Positions 11,895 through 24,811 of a DNA stretch of 64,000 bases are shown one piece after another. A program made the position numbers and the translations under genes. The notes under the pieces are model-generated. The model was not told the origin of the DNA. It worked only from the letters and a program-made list of their open reading frames with translations, and did no database searches. Numbering within the stretch: the first letter of the stretch is position 1; each line of letters begins with the position of its first letter. The DNA is taken from assembly GCF_030272615.1 (NCBI RefSeq), contig NC_081407.1, positions 380,701,179-380,765,178 on the forward strand, in the 5' to 3' direction. The DNA is from Cryptomeria japonica. Taxonomy: Eukaryota; Streptophyta; Pinopsida; Cupressales; Cupressaceae.

Positions 11895-12631
11895 TGTAAT
11901 GTCCTAGACTAGTTGCACACAGAATATAATCCTGTAAAACTCAAACAGCGGATATTATTTTATTTTATTTTTATTGAAAATATATACAATTGATGGAAAA
12001 CTACATTAGTGGTCTAATACAACTCACTAGGTATACCCACAATACAAACAGATCTCCTTTGAAGCTCCTAAAAAGTCTACAGCATGCAAATTGCACATTC
12101 AGGTTGTCATGGATATGCTACACAACTCTGTCGTCACCTTGCTCTGCCCAAATCTGCTAGCTGCCCTACTCCCCTGATCGTCTCCTGAGGGTTTTCATCC
12201 CCAAGAGAATAGTGGATCTGTGGTTTCCATCCCAAGCGTTAAAGCTTCTGTAGCAGCATCAAACTGAGTTTTAGTTTTTACAAAAGATGCCTCCCCTTTT
12301 GCTTGATGTGTTGTATAGTGATCCCAGCTCCTAGCGATGCCAATCATAGGAATTTAGTCCACAAAGGTAGCAGCTAACTGATAATTGATTCCCTCAATGT
12401 GGCAGCTAACTAACCAACAACTCCCTCAAATTGTTGGTGTTAACTAACACTGTTGAAAGTCTGGCTAACTGTTCACTACCAGAAGAGCTGATAGAAACTG
12501 AAAGACACTCATACTCAGCTGCTTACTAGCCGAAAGCAACTACAATGTTGAATGACACCACCTCAAATTATTCAGCCCTAAACTTCTATTGACAACACAC
12601 TCAGTGCTGCAGATGGAAAGGGAACAATACA
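11895..12631 (-). repeat. 3' LTR of element D
   Basis: 737 bp, alignable along its length with 55750-56488: shared openings CTAGACTAGTTGCACACA, shared middle GGTTTTCATCCCCAAGAGAA and shared end GTGCTGCAGAT. The two ends form a short inverted repeat, TGTAATG...CATTACA in the better preserved copy. Confidence 0.85.
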
Positions 12632-15250
12632 AACCCGCTCTTCCCAGAATTGTTTGTCCATGAGCAATGCAGTGCTCTATGTTCAAATGTCCCTAGCATC
12701 CTCTGTGGGTAGGTTCCTCCAAAGTACTCTGTGACAGTCGCATGCCTCTGTTTCTTCTACCATATGTCAACAATGGCATCTAGAACCAATATATGTATTC
12801 CATTCTTGTTAACAACATATTCTTCCAACAGGAATAATCCAACTCCTTGCACAGAAGCACCCATTATCTGTCCAAGGTCCACAGCAGAATTCAAGTGTCT
12901 TGCACTATAATAAATGATATTTGTTTCAAGTAAACTTAGTTTCTCTTGAAAGAAGGTCAACCTCAACCTTATCTGTCACTACACCATAATTGAGATATCT
13001 TGAGGCTTTTGAATCAGGAAACCAGTAAACTTGTGCAGAAAGATTCATTGATTGGACTTGATGAGCGAGCCATATCTGCCCAAAGAAACTATTTAAAATT
13101 GCAACTCAAAGTGAATATGCCTTCGATCTGTAAAATTCTACTACCAATTTCCAAGAGGCTACATAGAGTGCTGATTATTGGTAGACCGGCACCAACAGTT
13201 GACTCATAATAGTGTGTATAAATTCTTCTTTAAAGATCCCTCTATCTTAGCTATTGACCCAATAGTCCTGAATTTGCTTTGTTTTGGAGTGAGTGCATTC
13301 TTTTTCATAACCATTGGTAGCAATTTTTGGCAATCTCTGAATCTGTCATACAATCTACAATGACGATATTCAATATGAAGTTGCTGCCATGCAAATGCTA
13401 AATATATTTTTTCTAGATCAACCAGGTTGCCCTCTTCTTTTTGAATCTCCCTCCATGTTTGCAAATCCATCCACCTTGGTCACTGAGAATCAATTTTGAA
13501 GAGCCAGTGATCCCCATTACTCACAATGTTAAACTCCTCCTTAAGGACAGATGCCTAATCTCTATGTTGATGCAGAAGAGTTCCTCCAACTAGGCCTAGC
13601 CCAAATATCCCTACAGCCCATGTTGCCTTTGAAGGATAGGACTATGAGTAGACAGACCTTAAGGCCTTAATTGAGTCTTCGCTCTTCACAACCGCCATGA
13701 TATTGCTCAAAGCAACCTTGGGAAATAGCCTGGATGTCGATGTTTGGCCTTCACCAATGCATTAAAAAGAGTAGCACCAACTCCAGGTGTACTTGCCATG
13801 TGTTACCCTACAGCTGCTAAAATGCTACAATGATGAATAACCTCTACCTGAGAAAGGCACCCAGCCTCCGAAGCTTGTTTGAATCTCTTTTGTAATGTGT
13901 CTGCAACAGACAGCATAAACCTCATTTTCACTGTTACATTAAAGATCAGGTAAGTTATTTCTTGAACCGACAATGAATGCAACAAAAGCTTCATCACTAA
14001 ATGGATATCTTTTCAATGAAAGATTTTAAATTTTTATGTGATGTACAGCCATTAGTGAGGTATGCAAGTGACATGTTGTTAGTTCAAATTTTTGTCCTTC
14101 TCAAGATAATCTTTAAAATGACTCCTTAAACCCAAATGAAAGACAAACCGAACTAACAGTTGAGTCAGGTGTGATAATTTTCTACACTGACTCTCTGCTT
14201 ATTTCAGAAGGTGCAACTACCTTCATATGATGGGAAACAACTAAAATAAAACTGGGTATGGTTTTGACCTGAAAGCAGAAAAGGCTCGCTAACATCTGCA
14301 CATTACTATGCTACAAATGCAAATAACGGATTTACAAACTAATGAGATTGAAAGGAAATGACACAAAGTTCATCTATTCCACACCCACAACAAAGAATCA
14401 GGAAAATTATAGCAACTCTTTACAGATGGTGTGAATATTACTGACTCAAAGTTCATGAAATAGACACACCCATGATCTGATATAACAAAATGTATCACCC
14501 AAGAAAGATTGTAATTGACATAGGAAAATCACAATAAAATAGAGACACAAATGAACACAAAGTTTCAAAAGAACTCCATTATTTCTTGAGCAAAATCAAA
14601 GAATTCAAAGCCTCTTTATTTATGTAGAAAAGACCATGTTTTTCTCCTAGAAAATGCTGACATTCCCCTTTTTACAAAATCAGAGAAAGAATCCCCTTTC
14701 TGAGCATAAGCTTCCAGAAATCAGAAAATCCCCTCCCTACAGAACTCCCTCCTCTGAAAAATCTTACAATAAATAACCCCCCGGTGACCTCTCAATTCTA
14801 ATAACTGATTCTTGAATTGATTATCAACATTAAGTCTTTTAGTCTTCTCATCTTCTTGTCATATTTAATTCATTACAAATGAATTGAAATATTTTGATTA
14901 AACGTTATGAGTGCAATACTCATCTAACATTTTATATTTTGATAGGTGGAGCTAGTAACTATTTCCACCTTTTTATCTTTCTTCAATTTTCATAGCTCGG
15001 GTTTCTAAGTTATGTTGATTTTTCTTCTTTCATACCTATATCATTTATTCTCCTCCATCTATGATCTCGTTGGGATATCGATTGACCCCTTTAAGTGTTG
15101 TAGTGTAAGGAAGAGCATATGTCGGGGAAGCGAAAGGATTCCAGAACCTTGTGTGTTGTCCAGTCACCCATATTGTCGGTGAGCCAAGGAAAATCCCAAA
15201 CTCCCAAACCCAGATCATGTTGGTTCTATAGTTACTAAAAAATGTCGATC
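12632..15250 (-). pseudogene. Element D interior, 3' part: decayed coding fragments of unknown type
   Basis: Minus-strand open stretches of 60-90 codons occur at 13803-13997, 13204-13470 and 12757-12966 in different frames, with stops between them. The residue composition (mixed, with Trp, Cys and conserved-looking blocks such as SKFRTIGSIAKIEGSL) looks like decayed real protein rather than random sequence. I do not recognise the family, and no Gag, protease, RT or integrase motif is present. Together with the LRR fragment at 52185-52693 they may be captured host-gene sequence. The last five bases (15246-15250, CGATC) are the left target duplication of E. Confidence 0.4.
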
Positions 15251-15903
15251 TGAAATATCCCCCTAGGATATTTGTTCCAGATTTTCACAAAATGATTCAA
15301 AAAAAATATTAACAACAATTCCGCATGCAAATGATTTCAATACACCATCAAATTCACTGATGATCATTAATTTTCAAACTGAAATAATAGCTCTGAATTT
15401 AGAAATAAACATGGCATTAAAATCCTCATTAGAACAACAATAGAAATTACCAATCCCAGACACAACATTCACAGTTGGATTGGACAACCAGCAAAAAGCA
15501 TTTGAAGCACATGTGAGTCATCTACATGATAACTCCAATTGACAATGGGTTTTCGTCCACTGCCTCCAAGCTCGAGGGTTTGTGTCCTCAAACCTATTGA
15601 AAACCAGAGCTTCTCAAAAACTAAAAGAATCAATTTCTAAACATAAAATGAAGCATGTCCAAAATGATCATCTCCATGTTATTAAATAGCCCAACCCTGC
15701 GACTCTTTGTTCACCCATTGACTGTCTCTTGGAATTCCTTTTTAATAATTGACTTTACTTTATAATTTGATATTGTCATTAAAGTCACTTTAATCTGCAT
15801 TAAATAATAATTAAATTAATTTGTCTTTAAAGTTATCATGTTTTGACAATTTAAACTTAATTATTTAATGGATTTCCTAATGTCCCAAAAAGGGGACATT
15901 ACA
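15251..15903 (-). repeat. 3' LTR of element E
   Basis: 653 bp. On the minus strand it starts TGTAATGTCCCCTTTTTGGG and ends GGGGATATTTCA. It aligns with 51109-51768 throughout; the start of the right copy has TA instead of the expected terminal dinucleotide. Confidence 0.9.
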
Positions 15904-16359
15904 GTCTTGTTGTGACCATTTCACACATCGCCCCATTAGAATGGGGACCCCCTCTTTTCGCTTTTGGTTTTGCTTTCTTTTAGCTTGTTTTTCTCTCTGC
16001 TTTCTCAGTTTTGAGTGAGTGAGTGGTTTGCCCAGGCTGGCTAGATTAGGGCTAATCCTTGGAAGCTTGTCTTAGGGTTTCTTTCAAGCTGAGTCTAGCC
16101 TTGTTTTGGGAGTTGTTAGTCATCTACCTGAAACCTCAAGTTTTCCATAATGAAGCATGCCTTTCAGGAGAGTCAAGTTGGTTAGATCAAGGAACAGGGT
16201 GAATAGGTCTCAGATCAAGTCAGGTCTAGATTGAGGATTTTCCTGTCAGAGTCTTGTTTGTCTCCAAGTCTGAGTCAGTTGAGTAGAGTCAATGAAACAA
16301 GGGAATTGATATGATCAAAGTTTGATGGAGAGTGAAGTGAATCAAGGTAAGATCCAGCT

Positions 16360-18255
16360 TGAAAAGGGATTTTCGCTCCTGACCCTTCCAAAGGGTCCAG
16401 GGCGAAAATCCTTGTAGACCTCCTTTTTCTTCTCATTTTTGACTGAATATTGTTTTCTAGGGCATGTTTGAGGGTAAATTGATATGTTTTGCCTAGAGAA
16501 GGAGTTGATGGATTTTTGAAGAGCAAGATTGATGCCTGAAGGGAAATTTCGCTCCTGACCCTTCCAAAGGGTCCAGAGCGAATTTCATCCTAAGCCCTAT
16601 TTCTTGCCTTGGATGGACTTGCAAACTTGTTCCTAGCCTGGAAAATGACCTAACTTTGCCTTGTGAGGTAGTTTGAAACTTGAAAACTGAGCAATTTGGC
16701 CTGGAATGGAGATTTCGCTCCTGACCCTTCCAAAGGGTCCAGAGTGAAAATCTCTATAGGAGACATTTCTTGCCTTGTTTCATCAAATTGAGGTGTCCAA
16801 GACATGATGAAAGGAAGAATGAGCATATTGAAACCTTTGGGCATGATTAGAAGTGGTGAAAATGAAGGATTCTAGCCAGGAAAGGCAATTTCGCCTTGGA
16901 CCCTTCCAAAGGGTCCAGAGCAAAATTCCTTGTAAACCTATTTTTTAGCCTTTCTTGGACATGAAACCTTAATCCTAGCATGATGAAACATGAAATCCTA
17001 CCTTGCAAAGAAGTTTCAAGGTGAAAAAATGAATATTTTTGAGCGAATTTTCTCAAAATCACTATTTGCTATCAAATTTTGCTAAGTGTGGGATGAGGTA
17101 AAATCAAGAAGGAATTGCCCCTGGGAGTGACTTGAAGTGCTAAGAAATCATTGAAAAGTGAAGGAATTGAGCCAAATAGTGAATTTCATTCCTGACCCTT
17201 CCAAAGGGTCCAGAGCGAAATTCCTAAAACACCTATTTTCCTTGCAAGGTCAATACAACTTTTTGGTTTTTATGGCTTGAATGGGTGTGAGGAAGTGTGT
17301 TTTGCCTTTTGAAGATGATTGAGGTTGAAAAGAGGAGGCAATTGAGCCTAGAACATGATTTTCGCTCCTAACCCTTCCAAAGGGTCTAGAGTGAAAATCC
17401 TAAAACCAATATGTTCCTTTCGAGTTTGTGCTAAGACAAGACTAGACCAAGGTAGAAATTGCCCTTGAGACCACCTTTGAGTGGATGTTTGTTTCAAAAA
17501 ATGATGATTCTAGGTCAAAGAAGGATTTTCGCTCCTGACCCTTCCAAAGGGTCCAGGGCGAAAATCTCAAAATCCCCTATTTTGCCTTGCAAGAACAAAC
17601 CAAGCTTGGGTGGAGTGAATGAAGAAGACCATTGCCTAACCTTGAGTGGAGGATTCAAGACAAAATGATGGAGGAGTAAGCCCAAGCAAGGAAAATCGCT
17701 CCTGACCCTTCCAAAGGGTCCAGGGCGAAAAACATCAAAGGCACCTTTTCCTCCAAAATTCAAGTAAAACTAGGTGTGGACTACAGTGAAAGAAGCCATT
17801 TGGAATGCCTTGAAGAAATTTAGACCTTCAAAAAATGAGAATTTTGAGCTCAAGAGAGAATTTCGCTCCTGACCCTTCCAAAGGGTCCAGAGTAAAATTC
17901 CCAAAATGCAATATTTCCTTCAAAGCATTGATGAGCCAACTCAGTGATGGAGATAAATATACCCTAGAGATTGCCTTGAAGGAGGTCAATGATCAAACTA
18001 AGGTGAATTTTAGCCTAAAATGTAAAAATTGCTCCTGACCCTTCTAAAGGGTCCAGGGCAAAATTCACATTTTCACCTAATTTCCTCATGAGAAATGCTA
18101 AAATTTGAAATGCAAGACTTTGATTAGATCAAAACAAGCATGAGCTCGCCTTCCGGAAGATTTTGGAGTCAGAAAAATGAGATATTCAGGACCTAATTGG
18201 AAAAATCGCTCCTGACCCTTCCAAAGGGTCTAGGGTGAAATCATCAAAAAACCTA
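16360..18255 (+). repeat. Tandem array of 11 palindromic units in the element B LTR, period 166/176 bp
   Basis: Eleven copies of a near-perfect hairpin whose core is GACCCTTCCAAAGGGTC, inside arms of the type TTTCGCTC...GAGCGAAA. Cores begin at 16381, 16557, 16723, 16899, 17194, 17370, 17537, 17704, 17871, 18037 and 18214. Spacings are 176, 166, 176, 295, 176, 167, 167, 167, 166 and 177. Between hairpins there is looser similarity (words like GAATTGCC and CTTGAAG). The array is non-coding; the short ORFs across it are by-products. Confidence 0.9.
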
Positions 18256-18770
18256 TTATTCAACCTTGTTAGATTAAGTCAAAGGCAAGTTGCAAGATTG
18301 GGAAGACAAAGACATGGAAATTTGCAAATATAGGTTGTGAAAATTTCAATTTATGAGGTGAGCAAGTATAGATGAGAAGCTCAAACAAGTCTTGAAGTGA
18401 ATCTAGACCTTCATCACTTTGAATATTTCAATGCCTAAGGGAGAAAGGAAAGTTCATTAAGCCTCAATCAAACCTCTATATTCCTAAATTTTCACTAAAT
18501 TTGTCAAAATTAAGACATTTGGGGAAGCTAAATCAAATTCACATGAATTAAGGCATTTGCAATTGAATCAATTAATTTTAAGCCTTAAAACAAATGAAAA
18601 AGAACACCTTTCAAGCCTTAAAATTAATTTTAAAATTTAAAAAATAAAGGTGAGCGTTCAAATTCATTTATTTTGTCTTTTAGGAAAGTCGGCCCCCTTA
18701 TCAAGGGGATTTTATCTTATTCTATTGCTAATTTGTTAGGTCGGCCTCATGGTTAATTAGGGTGAGCGCC

Positions 18771-18778
18771 TATATAAG
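18771..18778 (+). promoter_or_regulatory. TATA box of element B LTR
   Basis: TATATAAG just after the hairpin array and about 540 bases upstream of ORF0. In the leader, GAG|GTATGA (19068) and TTTTTGTGTAG|GC (19302) are a plausible intron pair. Confidence 0.6.
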
Positions 18779-19309
18779 AGAGGAGTATTGTTTCAAAATG
18801 AAAATCATTCATTCATTGTTCTAAATGCGAATTTGAGGAGCAGATTAGAGGAGCGAATTCTAGCAGATTGGACGCAAATTTCTTGCTAAGTTGGAGGATA
18901 ATTTCCAGAATTTGCTAAGTGTTGGAGGCCAGTGAAGGTGAAGTTATTTTGAAGGCTAATTGAGGCATAATTCATCCAAAGGAAGACCAAAATTCAATCC
19001 TTATCCAACAAATTTTGATCTCCTTTTCTCCATTTTCCAAGGTTCATAGTTAAGCATTCAAAGAAGAGGTATGATGAATCAATTTTTGAAGTTTATTCAA
19101 GACTTATTTTGATTTCATAGCAAACTTTTAAAATCTAAGTCTTGTAAAATCTGATTTCCACTTGTAATTAATTTGAAAATTTGTAATTCTTGGATTTACA
19201 ATGTCATTTTCAAATTAATATCTTAAATTATTCCCTTAAAAGGTCTTAGATCCTATACTTTAAAATATTATTCTCAAAGACTAATTTTAGGTTTTTGTGT
19301 AGGCATCAA

Positions 19310-21520
19310 ATGACGACCCCCAAAGCCGGAGGATCTACTACTCGGCAAGCTCTCATCAAGGAGGATCAGAGGAATGACGAATTGGAGACCAGGATCATGT
19401 TCAAGTGGAGCAATATCAGAGACACCAACCTAGGAAACTTCAATGTGAGGAAGTTTTGAGAGGCCCCCTACATCGGCAAGCCATCACCTATTGCGAGAAG
19501 GATAATTGAGAGTGGCATCATCAAGGCTACGGGTTTCCCTCCCATAGTCAAGTGTCATCAGTTGATGATCGAGTGTGCTCGCCACTATGACTCACAATCA
19601 AGGACGATCGTAACCAAGGACGGGAACATCTTAGCCTACCTTTCAAAGGAAGCTATAGGCAAAGCTCTTCATCTTCCGGACCATAAAGACATGATCTACA
19701 AGATCTTGGAAGGAGCAAGGTCGATCCATGAAGATGATCCTGGGTCTTGTCTGAATTTCATCAATAAGAATTGGTTGCTCAAAAGTTGACCTCGCCTGAA
19801 TAACATTCCCAATACACCACATAGGATCGACTTCCAAGAGGAATACAGGGATTTGATAACCTTGCTCAATCGAGTTACAGGTGCTTCTCAAGCCTTCTTC
19901 TTCGACAAGTGGATGTTCTTCTTCATACAAGTGATCATCCAAGGAAAAGGAATGCTTCATTGGGCTAGAATCATTAGCAACTGTCTAGAATCATTAGCAA
20001 CTGTCTGGACGTACAGTTGAGAAGGTTAAGGCCCATCAAATCATTCCACATGAGCTCATATGTTATATATGCCTTGGTCAGGAGTTTCGAGTATGCAGGA
20101 CTACCTCACAGAGGAGTGATCGGAAGAGGACCCGGAGAAATAAGAGTTTGTGACTCTTACGTTCAATTGCATCATCCACCAAGAAGTGACTACAAGCTAG
20201 TCAATGACACCTTCACGATGCATATTACTAGGACATTGCAAGGAGGAATTCATAATCAACTCTCTCTGGATGCTCAGGAGCTCGTGAAGAAGCATGGTGT
20301 GTGGTTCATTCAGTTTCTGAAGTTTACATACATCAGAGTTCATGGATGTCCTTCACCTCCCTACATGTTGCCAAGATATCCTACAGACAGGATAGTACTA
20401 CTTGAGGTAACTAGACAGTTGGCAGCTTATGCAAAGGCATCAAGACAAGCATGGAAATGGAATTCCCATACCCATCCTACTAGGAAACTTAGTTGAGGTG
20501 TGTCCTAATACTCAGGCTACGAAGGATGCAGAGAAAGAATTGTCTTTATATTCATTCACACCTTTTTCTTTGAAGGAGAATTTTGACCCTTATGGTCATA
20601 TGGAAGAGACAGTCGGGAAGAATTACAAGCATGAGTTTTAGGTGGAGGACTTTTGGATGAATGTCCCAGCTGATTTAGAAGTCAAAAGAAAGATGCATTC
20701 CAAGCTACCCTTAGATTTCATCAGGAAATGCAAGATTTATAGAGTTACTGATCAAGCCCAGGACAGTGGTAAATACCTCCAATCATCCTATGAGAAGAAA
20801 GATAAAGGAGTGAAGGTAAATTGGAATGAGCCAGAGGTTTTAGACTTAAGAGTTTTGATGGCTCCTATTTTAGTTGCACTCGCAGATGGGTGTACGTACA
20901 ACATCAAAAGTTGAAAGAGAAGAATGTATCTATGACATTCACCTTGGAAACAAGACCAAAAGAAGGAGAGGCAAGTGTGAGTGAGAATGCTTCTCATTCC
21001 AAAGGATCGAAGAGGAAAGAAGGACCTGAGAAGAGAGAACCTTCCAAGAAGAACCTTGAAGTCATCCCGATTGATCCTTCTTGCGACATCTTCAGCATTC
21101 GGAGACTTTATTCAAGAGAGGATAAGATACCTCTGGGTATTTTATTCTGTGTTTGGTCATGTACAAAATACACATCAACATAATTGGTGCTAGAAGGAGG
21201 GCTACTTACTTTCTTATAGAAAAGTTTGATTGTCAAGAGGAACAGTATTATCCAGAAAATCAAAAAAAAATCTTTCAGCATAAGCATGTATCACAATGGT
21301 GTTGCCACATAGAGGATTGAACGAGGTAGTACAACCTAATTTGGAGATAGGCAACGTTCAAGAAGACATTATTTCAAGATTGAACGACTTAGTGTGGAAC
21401 TTAAGGAGAAGTGAAGTTGAATATACCAGAGTTAGAATTATCTTGGAACAAGAAGCAGATAGAGCTGAAGAACACCAAAGAGCCGCCGCTAGAGAGCTCT
21501 ATAACCAAAGGAACCTGTAG
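19310..21520 (+). pseudogene. ORF0 of element B: PMD-like/plant transposon-type protein, broken
   Basis: Begins at ATG 19310 (MTTPKAGGSTTRQAL) right after a likely splice acceptor. The N-terminal 160 codons match ORF0 of element C: RDTNLG versus SDTNIG, then a block with IECARHYD versus VECAKHYN, and EAIGKALHLPDH versus EAIREAFRIPEY. A second block (20017-20496) ends in RQLAAYAKASRQAW; later come a basic linker (20980-21060) and a coiled coil (21296-21520). Stops (TGA at about 19457 and 19787) and several frame changes break it. The EAIxxAxxLP motif is shared with the PMD-like ORF of element F. Function unknown; position before gag is constant in B and C. Confidence 0.6.
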
Positions 21521-21591
21521 TAATCTCCAGAAACTAGATCTTCACACTGGATCGTATTGGTTCTTTCTCACCTAAAAAACACTAAAGAATA

Positions 21592-23512
21592 TTGAGGTCT
21601 ACACTAGGCACCAAAAATCTGACTGAGCTTCAGTTCACTTCAAGGTCGAAGCAGGCTAAAAGAAAAGATACTCCAAGAGATTCTGAACCGAGATTAGAAG
21701 GCACTCCTGAGTCATTACAAGCTCCATCTCTTCAAGAAAAAGTACAAGCAGCGATTCAAGCAAGTATCCAGGCAATTTCTCAACCAGCAAGCCAGGCCGG
21801 TTCATCAAGTTTCCAGTCAAGCTTTCAACCTCTGGGAAGCACGATGGCTCACAATGTTCCTCCTCCTCCTCCTCCTACTCATGCACTCAATGGCGCTACA
21901 TGGATGATTGATAATCCATCACCATTAAAATTTGCAATGTATCATGACATGCCAAAGAATCCTGAAAATTTCTATCCCAAATTCAATGCCAGTGATTTCA
22001 ATCGCACAGCAGAGGATCATATCAAGATGTTCGAAGATCTTCTTTGCAACGGGCGAATTGAATATGGAGATGTAGCATGTAGGCTCTTTCCCTACTCATT
22101 AGGGGAAGAAGCATACTTCTGGTTCATTCACCTGCCAACGGGGTCAATCAGGACATGGGATGCAATGAAAGATACATTTATTGCCAAGTTTGGTATCCCA
22201 ACTACACCAGCGGAGCTGTACAGACAATTTGTTGAGATTCAAAGGAGAGAACATGAACCTATCACTTCTTTCAATAACAGGTTTCACAGGGCTTACACAA
22301 TGCTACGACATCCCTATCTCATTGCTAATCCAAGAGAGATTTATTATGGAGCCTTAGATCATCTCATTGCCATGTTTGTTAGAACTTATCCCATCCCAAA
22401 TGACCTAAATGCAGCATATGCAAAAGCCATAGAGGTCAGTAAGCACATGGGGTAGAATAAAACTGGGCCGCTACTTCATATGGGACCTACTGCAGCACCA
22501 AACCAAATTCAAGCAGTTAGTCTAGCACTGGCCAATCATACCCTAGTTATGAATCCTATTCCACAAGCTACATATCCTAATATGCAGCCGTCAAACCAGT
22601 TGGTGCTTCATCCTGGAGTTGCACTTTCATAAGCCCCACCAGCGCAACCTGTGTACCTACAAAATGCAACAAGCTCTTCAAAGACACAAGAAGAAAAAGA
22701 CAAAATGAAAGAGTTGATTGAACAAGTCAAGAAGTTGTCAACTGAGGTAACTCATCTGAGGAAACAAAATAATCAACTTCAAAGCATGCAAAGGATCAAC
22801 CAAGCCCAACAAGCTAACAATCAGAATTTCCAAGGAAATAATAATCAAGGTTTTAGAAACAACTATCAGGGAAACAACAATCAAGGCTTTCAAAGGAGAA
22901 CATGGAATATAGTTCCTAATAATGGAAATGTGGTGACGCCACTAGACAACCCATCCAGTTCATAGAATCAAGAAAGTCATCCTACTAGTAAAGTATTCCT
23001 AGCAGAGGTGGCCTTATCCAGTTGGTGTAGACTCCACAGTACAAACCAACATTCTGAGTTGCAGTGTCCTGAATTCAAAATTGCAGCTGACATATTCCAG
23101 CAGGAGATGCGTAGCAATGATCCACCAGAAAATCCTCCTACAACAGGATATGAAATGGTCTCGACTACCCGATATGATCAAGCCATGGTTGTGGAAAGCT
23201 ACAAGCAGTTACCGAAAGGAGAAAATAATCAAGCACAAAACGGAAGATTTCCACCGGAATTAGCTAATGGACCAATGGTACCTCCTGGTTCCCAATTTCC
23301 ACCTGCATCAGCAAATGAACCAGTTGAAGATTCAGAGTATTATTTCCCACCTTTGAATAATAGTGTCTTGGTTGAAGGGATAAAATAAGTATTCCACCAG
23401 TCCTCAGGAGGCGTAGGTCAAAGAGTATACCAAAGAAATCAGAGAAACCAGGAACCTTGACGACGTCTATTCCTCCGAACAATTTCTCTACTCCACTTGA
23501 TCCAAAGGCCAG
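21592..23512 (+). pseudogene. gag of element B, N-terminal part (interrupted by element A)
   Basis: One frame from 21592 to about 23390 with three stops, all TAG or TAA where CAG or CAA is expected (22453, 22630, 22963). A Gln/Pro-rich N-terminus leads to the retrotransposon Gag core: NFYPKF, then EDHIKMFEDLL, EAYFWFIHLP and FIAKFGIP, with the typical helix QRREHEPITSFNNRFHRAY. A coiled coil and an Asn/Gln/Gly-rich linker follow (22690-22900), replacing a clear zinc knuckle. A one-base shift near 23380 moves to the frame that continues, across the target duplication of A, into 39582. Confidence 0.85.
23508..23512. repeat. Left target duplication of element A (GCCAG)
   Basis: GCCAG here and at 39577-39581, directly outside the two LTRs of A. 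Removing A plus one copy rejoins the codons of the element B gag-protease frame. Confidence 0.95.
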
Positions 23513-24285
23513 TGTATATGGTGAAAATGGACAACAATAATAACAATATTGAAAGGCTAAATGAATTCCAACCACAAAACCCTAGCCTAACAATCAACAA
23601 AGATCCACCATAACATATGAAGATTACCTAAGACAATGCAAATCACATGAAATCACAAATATTATACCATCACATGTCCAATAGGGTTTTGATTTCCATT
23701 CTTCCTATCTCTATTGATCTTGCTTGATATATTTGCTCTCAGATTTTTTATATGCACAAGAGCTCAACAAAGAACAGAATGTGGTTGCAAGTAGGATCGT
23801 AGTGTAGCCAAGTCTTCAAGATTAGTCATTAGGGTTTGATAATGAAGGAGGCATCTTCTTAAATAGAAGACACAATATGAAATGGAAGGATAAGATTGAG
23901 AGGTGTAAAAAGAGAGGTCGGCTAGGATTAGAGGGTAGGTAAAAGAAATACCAAAATAATGAAAGAGGTAGGTAGTGTAGGAATTAAGAGATGAATGACA
24001 TGTGTCATGTGTAGAAAAAGCTAATGAATTAATTAAATAAATAAAGATTTATTTAATTAATAGAAGAAGTGGGATAATTAAATAAATAAAATATTTATTT
24101 AATTTAGGAAAAGGATAATTTAAATAAAATAAATGTATTTATTTAAATGAGAAATAAGGCTAGAAGAAGATAAATGAATTAATTAAATAAATAAAAATTT
24201 ATTTAATTAATAGAAGAATTAGGCTTAGATAATTAAATAAATAAAATATTTATTTAATTAGACTGGACAATTTTGAGTGTCTACA
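23513..24285 (-). repeat. 3' LTR of element A
   Basis: Minus strand starts TGTAGACACTCAAAATTGTC at 24285 and ends in CCATATACA at 23513. The U3 has repeated ATTTAATTAAATAAAT palindromes (24020-24260); a TATA-like TATTTAAG lies at 23858-23865 (minus). Confidence 0.95.
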
Positions 24286-24286
24286 T

Positions 24287-24299
24287 TTTGCCCCTCTTT
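24287..24299 (-). other. Polypurine tract of element A
   Basis: Minus strand AAGAGGGGCAAAA directly precedes the TGTAGACAC start of the 3' LTR, as expected for the second-strand primer of a Ty3-type element. Confidence 0.8.
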
Positions 24300-24531
24300 G
24301 AGACAATGTGGCTTGTCGCGTTGTTTCAAAGAAGATAAGATGAACTGATACAGAGTTGCCCCAGAATGGGAATAATATGCCCTCTCGAGAGATTGGATGA
24401 AAATGGCTGAAAAGATTGCAGACAATCTCTCGATAAGAAAGACGGGATAGAATGGATTGACTGGATAAAGTGACAGAGTCACGGGATAACAAAAACTGAC
24501 TCAGGAAATGAAGGCCAAGGCTAGGGTAGGC

Positions 24532-24542
24532 TATAAGATATA
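24532..24542 (+). promoter_or_regulatory. TATA box of the antisense PMD transcription unit
   Basis: TATAAGATATA, about 95 bases upstream of the first in-frame ATG (24630), in a stretch with no LTR promoter nearby. It suggests that the plus-strand gene has its own promoter inside element A; transcription start expected near 24565. Confidence 0.55.
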
Positions 24543-24811
24543 CCATGGGCAAAAGACATCCTCATTGTCATCTACACCTTCACGAGATCACAGTGCAGAG
24601 CGAGAAAAGAGCAGCAGCAGTCAGCAGCGATGGCTTTCGTACATAGATTCGACCGCGTTCGCCGATTTCAGAGACCAGCAGAGGCAGGAGAGCCGGTAAG
24701 TACCACCAAACTTCTTCGTACTTTGACGCATTCAATTTTGTCATTAATGCATGCTAGTTAGCAATAAATGCGCTTAGGAATAGGGCACAAAAAAAATGCA
24801 AAAACGTGCAG

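Larger units (their letters stand above)
15908..18800 (+). repeat. U3 part of the 5' LTR of element B
   Basis: Starts TGTTGTGACC; the first 50 bases hold a short palindrome CCCCATTAGAATGGGG and match the start of element C read from 47155 on the other strand. The TATA box at 18771 puts the end of U3 near 18800. The 3' end of the LTR and the primer site were not located, because no second copy lies in the window. Confidence 0.6.

Noticed and set aside
16275-18038. Several ORFs containing ALDPLEGSGAK
   Set aside because: They are the palindromic array read on either strand; the same peptide recurs because the DNA repeats.
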